NCBI GenBank assembly: GCA_002154345.1
Contig: MUNB01000138.1
Location: 1-33,840, forward strand
Reading direction: 5' to 3'
DNA from: Streptomyces griseus
GTDB lineage: Bacteria > Actinomycetota > Actinomycetes > Streptomycetales > Streptomycetaceae
Length of the DNA stretch: 33,840 nt
Position numbers and translations under genes: made by a program. Shown piece after piece: positions 1 to 6,434 of this stretch (the stretch's first letter is position 1; each line of letters begins with the position of its first letter). The notes beneath the pieces are model-generated. The model made no database searches, was not told where the DNA came from, and saw only the letters and a list, made by a program, of their open reading frames with translations.

Positions 1-1
1 C

Positions 2-664
2 ACCGCTCCGGCGCCGAGCACCGCACCGGCGCCGCGCGTCCTGATGCGTACGGGATCCCAGAGCGACCAGGTGCGGGAACTCCAGGCCAGGCTCCGCCAG
101 ATCGGCCACTTCGGGCGCAACCCCACCGGCTACTACGGCTCCGTCACCGCCGACTCCGTACGGTCCTTCCAGGCCAAGCGGCGGCTGCCGGTCACCGGAA
201 GCGCCGACGAGGTCACCTGGAAGCGGCTGCTGGCCATGACCCGGGTACCGACGGCCGCCGAGCTGCACCCGCCGACCGAGCGCCCGGTGGCCACGCCGGA
301 CGAACGGTGTCTGAAGGGCCGGGTCCTGTGCATCAGCAAGAAGAGCCGGACGCTGGCGTGGATGATCGACGGCAAGGTCGTCTCCGCGATGGACGTCCGC
401 TTCGGCTCGGAGTACACGCCCACCCGCGAGGGGGTGTTCGAGGTGTTCTGGAAGTCCCGGGACCATGTGTCGACGCTCTACGACACCCCGATGCCGTACG
501 CGCTGTTCTTCAGCGGCGGCCAGGCGGTGCACTACTCCGCCGACTTCGCGGCCAACGGCTACGGCGGCGCGTCGCACGGCTGCGTCAACGTACGGGACAA
601 GAAGAAGGTCGCGGCGCTGTTCGACCAGGTGAAGAACGGCGACAAGGTCGTCGTCTCCTGGTGA
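2..664 (+). CDS. L,D-transpeptidase with peptidoglycan-binding domain, 5' end outside window
   Basis: The reading frame is open to the left edge, so the gene starts upstream; the first ATG in the window (44) is probably internal because an Ala/Pro-rich stretch typical of a linker after a signal peptide precedes it. Counting from that Met, residues 5-64 form a peptidoglycan-binding_1 repeat (QVRELQARL, then a YYG-x-V-T-x-x-SVRSFQ pattern). Residues about 92-206 form a YkuD catalytic domain with His163 and the SHGCVNV motif, whose Cys180 is the expected nucleophile. YkuD enzymes make 3-3 cross-links between peptidoglycan stem peptides outside the membrane and are abundant in actinomycetes. The domain order is the usual one and the catalytic motif is intact. 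Signal peptide and full length cannot be seen. Confidence 0.9.
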   Translation, partial: TAPAPSTAPAPRVLMRTGSQSDQVRELQARLRQIGHFGRNPTGYYGSVTADSVRSFQAKRRLPVTGSADEVTWKRLLAMTRVPTAAELHPPTERPVATPDERCLKGRVLCISKKSRTLAWMIDGKVVSAMDVRFGSEYTPTREGVFEVFWKSRDHVSTLYDTPMPYALFFSGGQAVHYSADFAANGYGGASHGCVNVRDKKKVAALFDQVKNGDKVVVSW

Positions 665-714
665 ACCGGTACCTGGCGATCCGGCGCGAGCACGGTGTGA
701 ACAGGGAGGGAGAG

Positions 715-753
715 GGCGCGGGCGGGACCGGGGGAACGTGTCCCGCCCGCGCC
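715..753. terminator. Hairpin between convergent genes
   Basis: A perfect 14-bp inverted repeat (715-728 with 740-753, GGCGCGGGCGGGAC arm) encloses an 11-nt loop. It lies 50 bases after the L,D-transpeptidase stop and before the end of the opposing gene at 907. No T-tract follows, as is common for actinomycete terminators. It probably serves the plus-strand gene and possibly both. The rest of 754-906 shows nothing recognisable. Confidence 0.7.
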
Positions 754-906
754 GATGCGCTGAGCCGAAGGTACGGGGGGAACCCCGGCTCGTTGCGCGG
801 CCGATGACCAGTCGGCTCACTCTGTACTGCGCCCGGCCTCCGAAAAACGTCACACCTGGCTGTCCGAGCCGTCCGCCGGACCGCTCACGCTCCCTGGATC
901 CGCAGG

Positions 907-2070
907 TCAGCGGGCGAGCACGGAGGCCGCGCCGGAGCTCTTCGGGAGCGGCGAGATCCCGGCATCCGCCCCGTCGGCGCCGGGCCCGGTCTCCACCGGC
1001 TGCTCCGGGGCGAAGCCGGAGCGCGGTACGGGATGGAAGGAGACGGGCGGCAGTGAGCCGCCGCCGCCCGGTCCGCTCTGACCACCGTCGTCGTCATCGT
1101 CGTCGTCCCCGCCACCGCCGGAACCACCCGAGCCACCGCTCCCGCCGCTGCCACCGTTCCCGCCGAGGAGGCGGTCGCAGAAGCGCTCCAGGTTCTTCTC
1201 ACCCTTCGCGAACTCGATCAGCTGCTGTCGGCTCCGGTCGTCCAGGGTGCCGTTGCGGAAGTCCTTGCAGGCCTTGACGGACTTCTCGTACCAGTTCCCG
1301 GAGTCCGTACCGTCACCGGATCCGCCGGATTCGCCGGGGCGTTCGTCCCGGCCGTCGCCGCCGCCGGAGGTCTCCTCGCGGCCGTCGCCGCCCGGCCGGT
1401 CCGGGGTGCCCGAACGGTCGCCGCCGGACTCCCGGCCGGTGTCGCCGGTCCGTGCTCCGTCGGGGGCTTCGGCCCCGCCGGACTCACGGGTCTCGGGCGA
1501 GGAGGACGCCTCCGGTGCGTCGGGCGGGGACGGGTCCGCCGGGGACGAGGAGTCGTCGGCGGGTTCCCTGGAGGTCAGCGGCCCGGGGGTCACGGCGGCC
1601 GATACGGAGCTGGCGGGCGCGGGTGAGCCCTGTCCGCCGAAGGTTCCGGTGAACACGCCCGTACCGGCGGCGACCGCGACCCCGCCGAGCGCACAGCCCG
1701 CGAGCGAGGCGACCAGGCCGAAGCGGACCGGGCGGCTCCAGCGCGGGCGGCGGGCCGGGGTGTCGGGGGCGGAGCCGATCTGGACGGCGTGCAGGACGCC
1801 GGGGCGCCCGGGGACGGCGGCCCCGGCGTCGCGGCCGGCGAGCCGGTCCACCCCGTTGCCGTGGCCGGCCTGCCGGAACGCGGCGAGGACGGCGTCCTCG
1901 CCGGGAAGTTCGCCTGTCGCGGTACGCAGCCCTCCGCGGGCCGTGCCGAGCGCGTCGGCGAGCCGGAGGGCGTCGGTGCGGGCCTGGTCGCCGACGGGGA
2001 CGACAGGTTCGCCGCGGAGCAGTCTCTCCGCCGCGTCCTTGTCAAGCCACTCGTAGTGCTCGTCGGCCAT
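907..2070 (-). CDS. Single-pass membrane protein coupled to ECF sigma factor; candidate anti-sigma factor
   Basis: 387 residues if it starts at the ATG whose A (2070) is also the last base of the upstream sigma-factor stop codon (TGATG). An AGGA sits 6-9 nt upstream of that ATG, which is why I prefer it to an ATG 21 nt further upstream. The N-terminus (about 1-105) is a cytoplasmic-looking charged domain beginning MADEHYEWLDKD. One membrane segment follows near 110-135, then a long Ser/Pro/Gly/Asp-rich stretch. After it comes a small C-terminal domain (WYEKSVKACKDFRNG with a second Cys in ERFCDRLLGG) and a run of GGS repeats and seven consecutive Asp. One-nucleotide overlap with an ECF sigma gene plus a cytosolic domain/TM/extracytoplasmic layout suggests an anti-sigma or sigma-linked sensor. 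I see no zinc-binding HxxxCxxC motif, so the role is inferred from context only. Confidence 0.75.
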   Translation of the reverse strand: MADEHYEWLDKDAAERLLRGEPVVPVGDQARTDALRLADALGTARGGLRTATGELPGEDAVLAAFRQAGHGNGVDRLAGRDAGAAVPGRPGVLHAVQIGSAPDTPARRPRWSRPVRFGLVASLAGCALGGVAVAAGTGVFTGTFGGQGSPAPASSVSAAVTPGPLTSREPADDSSSPADPSPPDAPEASSSPETRESGGAEAPDGARTGDTGRESGGDRSGTPDRPGGDGREETSGGGDGRDERPGESGGSGDGTDSGNWYEKSVKACKDFRNGTLDDRSRQQLIEFAKGEKNLERFCDRLLGGNGGSGGSGGSGGSGGGGDDDDDDDGGQSGPGGGGSLPPVSFHPVPRSGFAPEQPVETGPGADGADAGISPLPKSSGAASVLAR

Positions 2071-2846
2071 CACATGTCCTTCTGCGTCCACGGTCGCGAA
2101 TGCGTCACACCGGGAGTGACCCCGGCGGGCGCCGCCGGACCGCCCCGGCCGGGCCGCTGGGAGGGCACGGCGCCGAGCCCGGCGCCCCCGCCCGCGTCGG
2201 AACCGGCCTCGCCTCCGGCGCCCTGTGCCGGGCCGGCGGCCGGGGCTCCGTCCGAGGCGAACGCGCCGTCGGCGGCCCGGGCCGCCGCGAGCTGCTCGTC
2301 GGCGCCGAGGAGTTCGGCCAGTCGCTTGAGGCCGCGGTGGGCGGCGGTGCGTACGGCGCCGGGCCGCTTGCCCAGGGTCTGCGCCGCGCTCTTCGCGTCG
2401 AGCCCGACGACCACCCGGAGAACGACGGCCTCGGCCTGGTCCTGGGGCAGCTGGGCGATGAGGGACATGGTGCGGTCGGTGTCGAGCGCCTCGATGGCGT
2501 CACCCGCGGTGTCGGACTCGGCGGCGCGCGCGGTCAGCTCGGTCTCGTCGCCGCCGATCGCGGGCCGGCGGCTGCGCATCCGCAGATGGTCCAGCGAGCG
2601 GTTGCGCGCGATCCGCGCGGCCCAGCCCCGGAACCGGTCGGCGTCACCGCTGAAGCGGTCGAGGTCGCGCGCTATCTGCAGCCACGCCTCGGACGCCACG
2701 TCCTCGGCGTCCGGTTCCCCGACCAATGTCCGTATGTACCCCAACAACCGTGGCTGCACCGCGCGGTACACAGCACGGAAGGCGTCCTCGTCCCCGTCCT
2801 GTGCCGCGAGCACCGCGGCAGTCAGCTCCGCGTCGTCCCCCAGCAC
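2070..2846 (-). CDS. ECF-family RNA polymerase sigma factor
   Basis: Sigma-70 region 2 is clear (DAFRAVYRAVQPRLLGYIR, then DAEDVASEAWLQIARDL and RFRGWAARIARNRSLDHLR). Region 4 follows (LPQDQAEAVVLRVVVGLDAKSAAQ, then KRPGAVRTAAHRGLKRLAELL). An Ala/Gly/Pro-rich tail of about 85 residues follows region 4, which minimal ECF factors lack. The start is uncertain. I use GTG 2846 because codons upstream lose the G/C third-position bias; the frame stays open to a TTG at 2966, with an ATG at 2945, neither with a good ribosome-binding site. The stop overlaps the next gene's ATG by one base, so the two are translationally coupled. It would direct polymerase to a small regulon, perhaps under control of the downstream membrane protein. 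No promoter of the GGAAC-type ECF class was recognised upstream. Confidence 0.88.
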   Translation of the reverse strand: MLGDDAELTAAVLAAQDGDEDAFRAVYRAVQPRLLGYIRTLVGEPDAEDVASEAWLQIARDLDRFSGDADRFRGWAARIARNRSLDHLRMRSRRPAIGGDETELTARAAESDTAGDAIEALDTDRTMSLIAQLPQDQAEAVVLRVVVGLDAKSAAQTLGKRPGAVRTAAHRGLKRLAELLGADEQLAAARAADGAFASDGAPAAGPAQGAGGEAGSDAGGGAGLGAVPSQRPGRGGPAAPAGVTPGVTHSRPWTQKDM

Positions 2847-3214
2847 TCCCTCAACCCGCCCTGCCGTCCTCAATCGCAGCTGGTCAACTGCTGCGCAACC
2901 CTGCGCGAACCAGCACGCTACGTGCTCGGCGGGGGCCACGTCCATGACTTGTACAACCCGCAACAATTCGTCGGGCGTCTTCCGGTGTGACAGAAAACGC
3001 AGTCATGGCGCTGAGATGAGTACGGGGTCGTGCTGCGACCCCGTGGAAGACGGCCGGGGCCTCTCCTGTGGGGGGTGGCGGCCCCGGTCGTCGCTCCTCT
3101 TCGCCCTGTGCCCCGACCAGGGCTGCCCTGCGTGCAGACCCCCGTGCGATCGACGGCGTGACCAACACCGCACGGATTCCGCCCGGCCGACCGGAGCTCC
3201 TTAAACTGCGCCGG
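2847..3214. other. Divergent intergenic region with nested hairpins
   Basis: About 370 bases separate the sigma factor (minus) from the MurG paralogue (plus). Inside are a 9-bp perfect hairpin (3022-3044, ACGGGGTCG arm, 5-nt loop) and an 8-bp pair of outer arms (2976-2983 with 3045-3052) enclosing it. A TTGTACAA palindrome lies at about 2950. The region is less GC-rich than its surroundings, as expected of a control region. The true sigma-factor start could extend into it as far as 2966. Confidence 0.4.
3202..3207 (+). promoter_or_regulatory. Probable -10 element of a leaderless murG-like transcript
   Basis: TAAACT lies exactly 7 nt before the GTG at 3215, the spacing expected if transcription starts at the start codon. 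There is no Shine-Dalgarno at usable distance (a GGAG is 18 nt away). No good -35 hexamer is visible. Confidence 0.4.
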
Positions 3215-4390
3215 GTGAATACCGCGTCTCGACCCGCCTCCGCCTTCCGCCTGATCGTGACGGGAGGCGGCACCGGCGGCCACACGTACCCCGCTCTCAC
3301 CGCGATCCGCACCTTGCAGGCACGTCTGGCGGCTTCCGGCCGCACCCTCGACGTCCTGTGGATCGGCACGGCGGAGGGCCTGGAGGCCCGGGTCACGAGC
3401 GCAGAGGGCATCCCGTTCACCACCGTGGCCACGGGGAAGGTCCGGCGTCACGCGAACCCGCTGAAGATGGTGTCGCCCGCCAACGTCCGGGACATGGCAC
3501 GTGTGCCGCTCGGGGTCGCCCAGGCGCGCAGCGCCGTCTCCGCCTTCCGGCCGGACGTCGTCCTCGCCACGGGCGGTTACGTAGCCGTGCCGGCCGGGCT
3601 CGCCGCGCGGATGTGCCGGGTCCCGCTGGTCCTGCACGAACAGACCGTCCGCCTCGGCCTCGCCAACCGCAAGCTCGCCGGCTCCGCCACGCGGATCGCC
3701 GTGTCCTCGGAGTCGACCCTGCCGCTTCTGCCGGAGAGCGTGCGGTCGGCGGCGGTGGTCACCGGCAACCCCGTACGACCCGAGGTCCTGACCGGCCACC
3801 CGGACAAGGCCGTGACGGCACTGGGTCTGCACGCGTTCGACCGGCGTCTTCCCACGGTGTACGTCACCGGCGGAGCGCAGGGTTCCCAGCAGATCAACGA
3901 CGTGGTCGGCGGCGAGCTGCCGTGGCTGTTGGAGCGCGCCAACGTGGTGCACCAGTGCGGTCCCGCCCACCAGGAGGCGCTGTCCGCGCGCGCCGCAGGG
4001 CTTCCGGCCTCCCTGGCCGCCCGGTACCACCTCACAGCCTTCATCGGACCGGAGCTGCCGGACGTCCTGGCCTTGGCCGATCTCGTGATCTCGCGCAGCG
4101 GCGCGGGCACCCTGGCCGAGCTGACCGCCCTGGGCAAGCCCGCCGTATTCATCCCGCTCGCCACGGCGGCCGGGAACGAACAGGCCCACAACGCCCGTCA
4201 CCTGGAGAAGTCCGGGGCGGCGGTCGCCCTCCTCGGCGAGGTCACCGGCGGGCACCTGCGCGAGGCGGTCGGCCCGCTCCTGGACGATCCGGAGCGCCGG
4301 GGCGCGATGGCAGCGGCAGCCAGGGCACATGGGCGCCCGGACGCTGCGGAGAGGCTCGTGGACGTGATCCTTTCCGCAGCGTCCCGGTAA
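3215..4390 (+). CDS. MurG-family glycosyltransferase (stand-alone MurG paralogue)
   Basis: 391 residues, GT-B fold of the MurG family, which transfers GlcNAc from UDP-GlcNAc to the muramyl-pentapeptide lipid carrier at the inner membrane face. The three glycine-rich loops are present: VTGGGTGGHTYPAL near the N-terminus, LATGGYVA, and TGGAQGSQQIN. The acceptor-side HEQTVRLGLANR and the donor-site ISRSGAGTLAEL... followed by NEQAHNARHLE are also conserved, so it looks catalytically competent. GTG 3215 is chosen because it lies just before the first conserved strand; a longer frame to 3068 has no family similarity. Division and cell-wall (dcw) genes do not surround it, so it is probably a second copy beside the canonical murG. 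It could act on a modified or development-specific lipid intermediate. Confidence 0.85.
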   Translation: MNTASRPASAFRLIVTGGGTGGHTYPALTAIRTLQARLAASGRTLDVLWIGTAEGLEARVTSAEGIPFTTVATGKVRRHANPLKMVSPANVRDMARVPLGVAQARSAVSAFRPDVVLATGGYVAVPAGLAARMCRVPLVLHEQTVRLGLANRKLAGSATRIAVSSESTLPLLPESVRSAAVVTGNPVRPEVLTGHPDKAVTALGLHAFDRRLPTVYVTGGAQGSQQINDVVGGELPWLLERANVVHQCGPAHQEALSARAAGLPASLAARYHLTAFIGPELPDVLALADLVISRSGAGTLAELTALGKPAVFIPLATAAGNEQAHNARHLEKSGAAVALLGEVTGGHLREAVGPLLDDPERRGAMAAAARAHGRPDAAERLVDVILSAASR

Positions 4391-4613
4391 ACAGCTTGGC
4401 CCGGCCACCCGTGCGCGCTGTCGGCGAACTCCTGGACCGCAGCTATACAGCGTCCTTGACAGTCATTTGAATTGCGCGGACGACAACTCCCCCCGAGCGG
4501 GAGACAATTGCGCATTCGAAAAGCAGGCCGATCGGAACAGTGAGTTCAGGCGACGGGCGTGAAGCCTCGGACGTTCCGCAAACGGCCCGTGAGAGGCCTC
4601 ACTTTACGGTGAA
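4391..4613. other. Gene-free upstream region of the secreted protein
   Basis: A comparatively AT-rich stretch with no coding potential I can support. It contains a TTGACA at 4456 without a matching -10, and a small GTGAG-AGGC-CTCAC inverted repeat near 4590-4603. Low GC is in keeping with a control region for the gene at 4788 or a 3' region of the MurG paralogue. Confidence 0.4.
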
Positions 4614-4656
4614 TTGAACTGTCACCAGTTGGGCGTTAACGTCTTTCACGCCCAAC
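4614..4656 (+). promoter_or_regulatory. Promoter with -10 framed by an inverted repeat (operator candidate)
   Basis: TTGAAC (4614-4619), a 17-nt spacer and TAACGT (4637-4642) give a good vegetative-type promoter for the gene at 4788, leaving a leader of about 140 nt. The -10 lies in the 11-nt gap of a perfect 9-bp inverted repeat (GTTGGGCGT 4628-4636, ACGCCCAAC 4648-4656). A protein bound to the repeat would cover the -10 and start site, so the gene is probably repressed or otherwise switched. The binding protein is not identified. Confidence 0.6.
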
Positions 4657-4787
4657 CGGACTGGTCCAGGCCATTTCGGAAATATGACGATGCACGGGGG
4701 GAGGCCGGCGATGCCATCAGGTTTCGCAGGCCACGACAGCATCACCGGGCCTCACCTCGTGCGCATACAACGCACTAAGGACTGTAC

Positions 4788-5345
4788 GTGAACCGCAGCG
4801 CAATGCGCTTTCGCACGACTGTGATTTCCACCGTGGTGGCCGGTGCTGTCACCTTCACCGGTATCGGCACCGCGCACGCGGCCGAGGCGTCCGGGGCCCG
4901 GGACAACGGCGCCGGGGCCCAGAACACCGGTGTCGGCAGCGAGCCCACCGCCGAGCAGGTCGACGAGCTGGCCCGCTATCTGCAGGCCCTCGACAGCGGC
5001 GACGTCCTGGATTCCCAGGGCATGTTCGACTACGACAAGACCCGCGCCGAGTTCGGCGTCGAGTTCGCCGACGCGATCCAGGCCAAGCTCAGCGGCGACA
5101 TTCCCGTCGGCGCCTACGGCAGCTACACCTCGTGCCTGCTCAAGGGCGTCGGTCTCGGCGGCCTGGGCGGCGCCACGGCGGCCATCACCGCCAAGCTGAA
5201 GAAGAAGCACTTCACGGACGCGGCCAAGCTGATCATCAAGGAGGCCGCCAAGCGCGGCATCAAGGTGGGCGTCAAGGGCGGCGTCGCGGGGCTGGCCGCC
5301 TCGCTGGGGACGTACGCCGTGTGGTGCGCCACCCCGTGGGCCTGA
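4788..5345 (+). CDS. Secreted protein with acidic pro-region and cationic glycine-rich two-Cys C-terminal module
   Basis: 185 residues; GTG start with AAGGA 7 nt upstream. A Sec signal peptide (Arg near 7-9, hydrophobic 11-27) ends at T-A-H-A, cleavage after about residue 31. Residues 52-115 are acidic (13 D/E, 4 K/R). Residues 116-180, bounded by the only two Cys (Cys116, Cys180), are strongly basic (11 K/R, 2 D/E). They are rich in Gly and small hydrophobics, with GVGLGGLGGATAA, LKKKHFTDAAKLIIKEAAKR and GVKGGVAGLAASLG. The counts give about -9 against +9. This is the pattern of a propeptide masking a membrane-active peptide, perhaps closed by a disulfide. I do not recognise a named family; bacteriocin-like is inference. 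A strong terminator follows and convergent regulator/membrane genes lie downstream. Confidence 0.8.
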   Translation: MNRSAMRFRTTVISTVVAGAVTFTGIGTAHAAEASGARDNGAGAQNTGVGSEPTAEQVDELARYLQALDSGDVLDSQGMFDYDKTRAEFGVEFADAIQAKLSGDIPVGAYGSYTSCLLKGVGLGGLGGATAAITAKLKKKHFTDAAKLIIKEAAKRGIKVGVKGGVAGLAASLGTYAVWCATPWA

Positions 5346-5383
5346 GCCGCACGGTGAGCTAGTCGCCTGATCCGGCGTCGGCG

Positions 5384-5417
5384 AAGGGGGTGCGACCGTG
5401 GGGTCGCGCCCCCTTTT
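5384..5417 (+). terminator. Rho-independent terminator
   Basis: A 14-bp stem (5384-5397 with 5402-5415, one G-T wobble), a GTGG tetraloop and a short T run (5414-5417). It lies 38 bases after the stop of the secreted-protein gene. The A-tract on the opposite side may let it work on both strands. Confidence 0.85.
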
Positions 5418-5418
5418 C

Positions 5419-5495
5419 TTCTCCGGTCACCTTTTCTCCGGTCCTATTCTCCGGCGCCTTTCTCCGGCGCCCATTCTGCGATGCCCTTTCTGCGG
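5419..5495. repeat. Six imperfect tandem repeats, TTCTCCGG-type unit
   Basis: TTCTCCGG or TTCTGCGR recurs with starts at 5419, 5434, 5447, 5460, 5474 and 5488, a period of 13-15 bases. The array lies between the terminator at 5384-5417 and the end of the convergent regulator gene, so it is not obviously coding. Confidence 0.75.
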
Positions 5496-5502
5496 CACTG
5501 GG

Positions 5503-5530
5503 GCCGTCAGCCTCCGGAGGCCGTCAGCCT
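5503..5530. repeat. 11-bp direct repeat over the stop of the regulator gene
   Basis: GCCGTCAGCCT occurs at 5503-5513 and 5520-5530 with a 17-base period. The second copy includes the regulator's stop codon. It continues the repetitive character of the 3' region just upstream. Confidence 0.65.
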
Positions 5531-5832
5531 TCGCCGACCAGGGCCCGCAGGTGCGTGAGGTACTCCTCGAAGCGCTCCCGCCCTTCGTCGGACAGGCGTA
5601 CGAAGGTGCGGACACGGCGTCCCTCGCCGCGCAGCTTGGCCAGCTCCACCACGCCCGCTTCCTCCAGGACCCGCAGCTGCCGTGAGAGCTCCGGCGAATC
5701 CAGTTCGAGGGCTTCGCACAGATCGGCGAAGGACGCGTTGTGCACGCGCCGCAGGGTGCCCAGCACGGCCAGGCGGACCGGCGAGTGCATCAGAGTGGTC
5801 AGAGCCTGCCGGTGGTGCCCGTCCTCGCCCAT
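5524..5832 (-). CDS. Winged-helix transcriptional regulator (HTH_34/ArsR-like)
   Basis: 102 residues. The start ATG at 5832 shares one base with the preceding gene's stop (TGATG) and has GGAGG at proper distance. The fold is read from LMHSPVRLAVLGTL (helix 1), ASFADLCEALELDSPELSRQ (HTH: helix 2 and recognition helix), VLEEAGVVEL, then a basic wing (KLRGEGRRVRTFVRLSDEGR) and a C-terminal dimerisation helix. This matches the stand-alone winged-helix family PF13601, often paired with a membrane protein. Translational coupling to the 4-TM gene indicates one functional unit. It probably represses its own promoter at a palindrome near 6279-6291. No metal-binding cysteines are present, so it is not a classical metal-sensing ArsR protein. 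Confidence 0.87.
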   Translation of the reverse strand: MGEDGHHRQALTTLMHSPVRLAVLGTLRRVHNASFADLCEALELDSPELSRQLRVLEEAGVVELAKLRGEGRRVRTFVRLSDEGRERFEEYLTHLRALVGEG

Positions 5833-6242
5833 CAGGCCCTCCACCGCGACACCAGGTAGCCCAGCAGGACCAGCGCGGAAGCCGCGGCCGGGACCACGAT
5901 GCCGATGGTGGAGTCCGGGGTGTCCCACAGAACGTTGCCCGCCGGGAGGCCCAGCAGGAAACCGGCCGCAATCCCGGCGCCGCTCTCCAGCCGGGTGTGC
6001 GGACGGCGCAGCGCGCGCTCGCGGTGGTAGTAGTTCCAGCCGACCACCACGGCCAGCGCCGCCAGACACACCGGGACGCCGAGCGCGAGCGGCACCCGCT
6101 GTTCGGCGGCCACCCACAGGGCGCCGAACAGGGCGGCCGCCGACACCACTCCCCCCACGCGTTCGCCTGTCGTGGCAGGCCGGTTGAGGGCGGGTGCGCC
6201 CTCGGCGGCGGCGAGCTGGTCAGCTGCGGTCTGCGGGTCCAT
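5832..6242 (-). CDS. Four-TM membrane protein coupled to winged-helix regulator
   Basis: 136 residues, ATG at 6242 with GGGGGGA 8 nt upstream. After a polar N-terminus of about 30 residues there are four hydrophobic segments: GVVSAAALFGALWVAA, LALGVPVCLAALAVVVGWNYY, AGIAAGFLLGLPAGNVLW and IGIVVPAAASALVLLGYLV. A basic loop (YYHRERALRRPHTRLE) between TM2 and TM3 sets the topology. No catalytic motif is visible. It is first in a two-gene operon with the regulator (stop/start overlap). Such pairs are common in actinomycetes but their job is not known to me. The convergent secreted peptide-like gene makes an immunity or sensing role conceivable, which is inference only. Confidence 0.8.
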   Translation of the reverse strand: MDPQTAADQLAAAEGAPALNRPATTGERVGGVVSAAALFGALWVAAEQRVPLALGVPVCLAALAVVVGWNYYHRERALRRPHTRLESGAGIAAGFLLGLPAGNVLWDTPDSTIGIVVPAAASALVLLGYLVSRWRA

Positions 6243-6278
6243 CACGGAAATCCCCCCAGGTCGTGCGGATCTTTCAGT

Positions 6279-6311
6279 TGCGATACTCGCACTCACTTGG
6301 CAAAACAGCAA
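6279..6311 (-). promoter_or_regulatory. Promoter and palindromic operator of the membrane protein/regulator operon
   Basis: Read on the minus strand: TTGCTG (6311-6306), 17-nt spacer, GAGTAT (6288-6283). The -10 lies inside a TGCGA-TAC-TCGCA palindrome (6279-6291). A second, looser ACTTG/CAAGT pair overlaps the -35. Overlap of palindrome and -10 is what autorepression would need. The start codon is 37 nt beyond the palindrome. Confidence 0.5.
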
Positions 6312-6434
6312 GTAATGGGCAGGAGAGGACCCGCCCCCAGCGCCCGCGCCGCCCGAGCACCCGGGACCCGGGACGTCATCCCGTCCGGTGGCCAGCGCCC
6401 AGCCAGGGGCTCACCCCTGGGCTCACCCCCGAGT

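Noticed and set aside
738..2056. Long plus-strand open frames opposite the sigma/membrane-protein genes
   Set aside because: They are Arg/Pro/Ser-rich mirror frames of high-GC coding DNA with no ribosome-binding site or recognisable domain; the minus-strand genes have clear sigma-factor motifs and coupling.
4456..4461. TTGACA as a promoter -35
   Set aside because: No TANNNT-like hexamer occurs 16-19 bases downstream; TTGAAC/TAACGT at 4614-4642 is far better for the gene at 4788.
4628..4656. Inverted repeat read as the terminator of the MurG-like gene
   Set aside because: It lies about 240 bases after the stop, has an 11-nt loop and no T-tract, and its gap coincides with a good -10 hexamer. 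An operator is the better reading.
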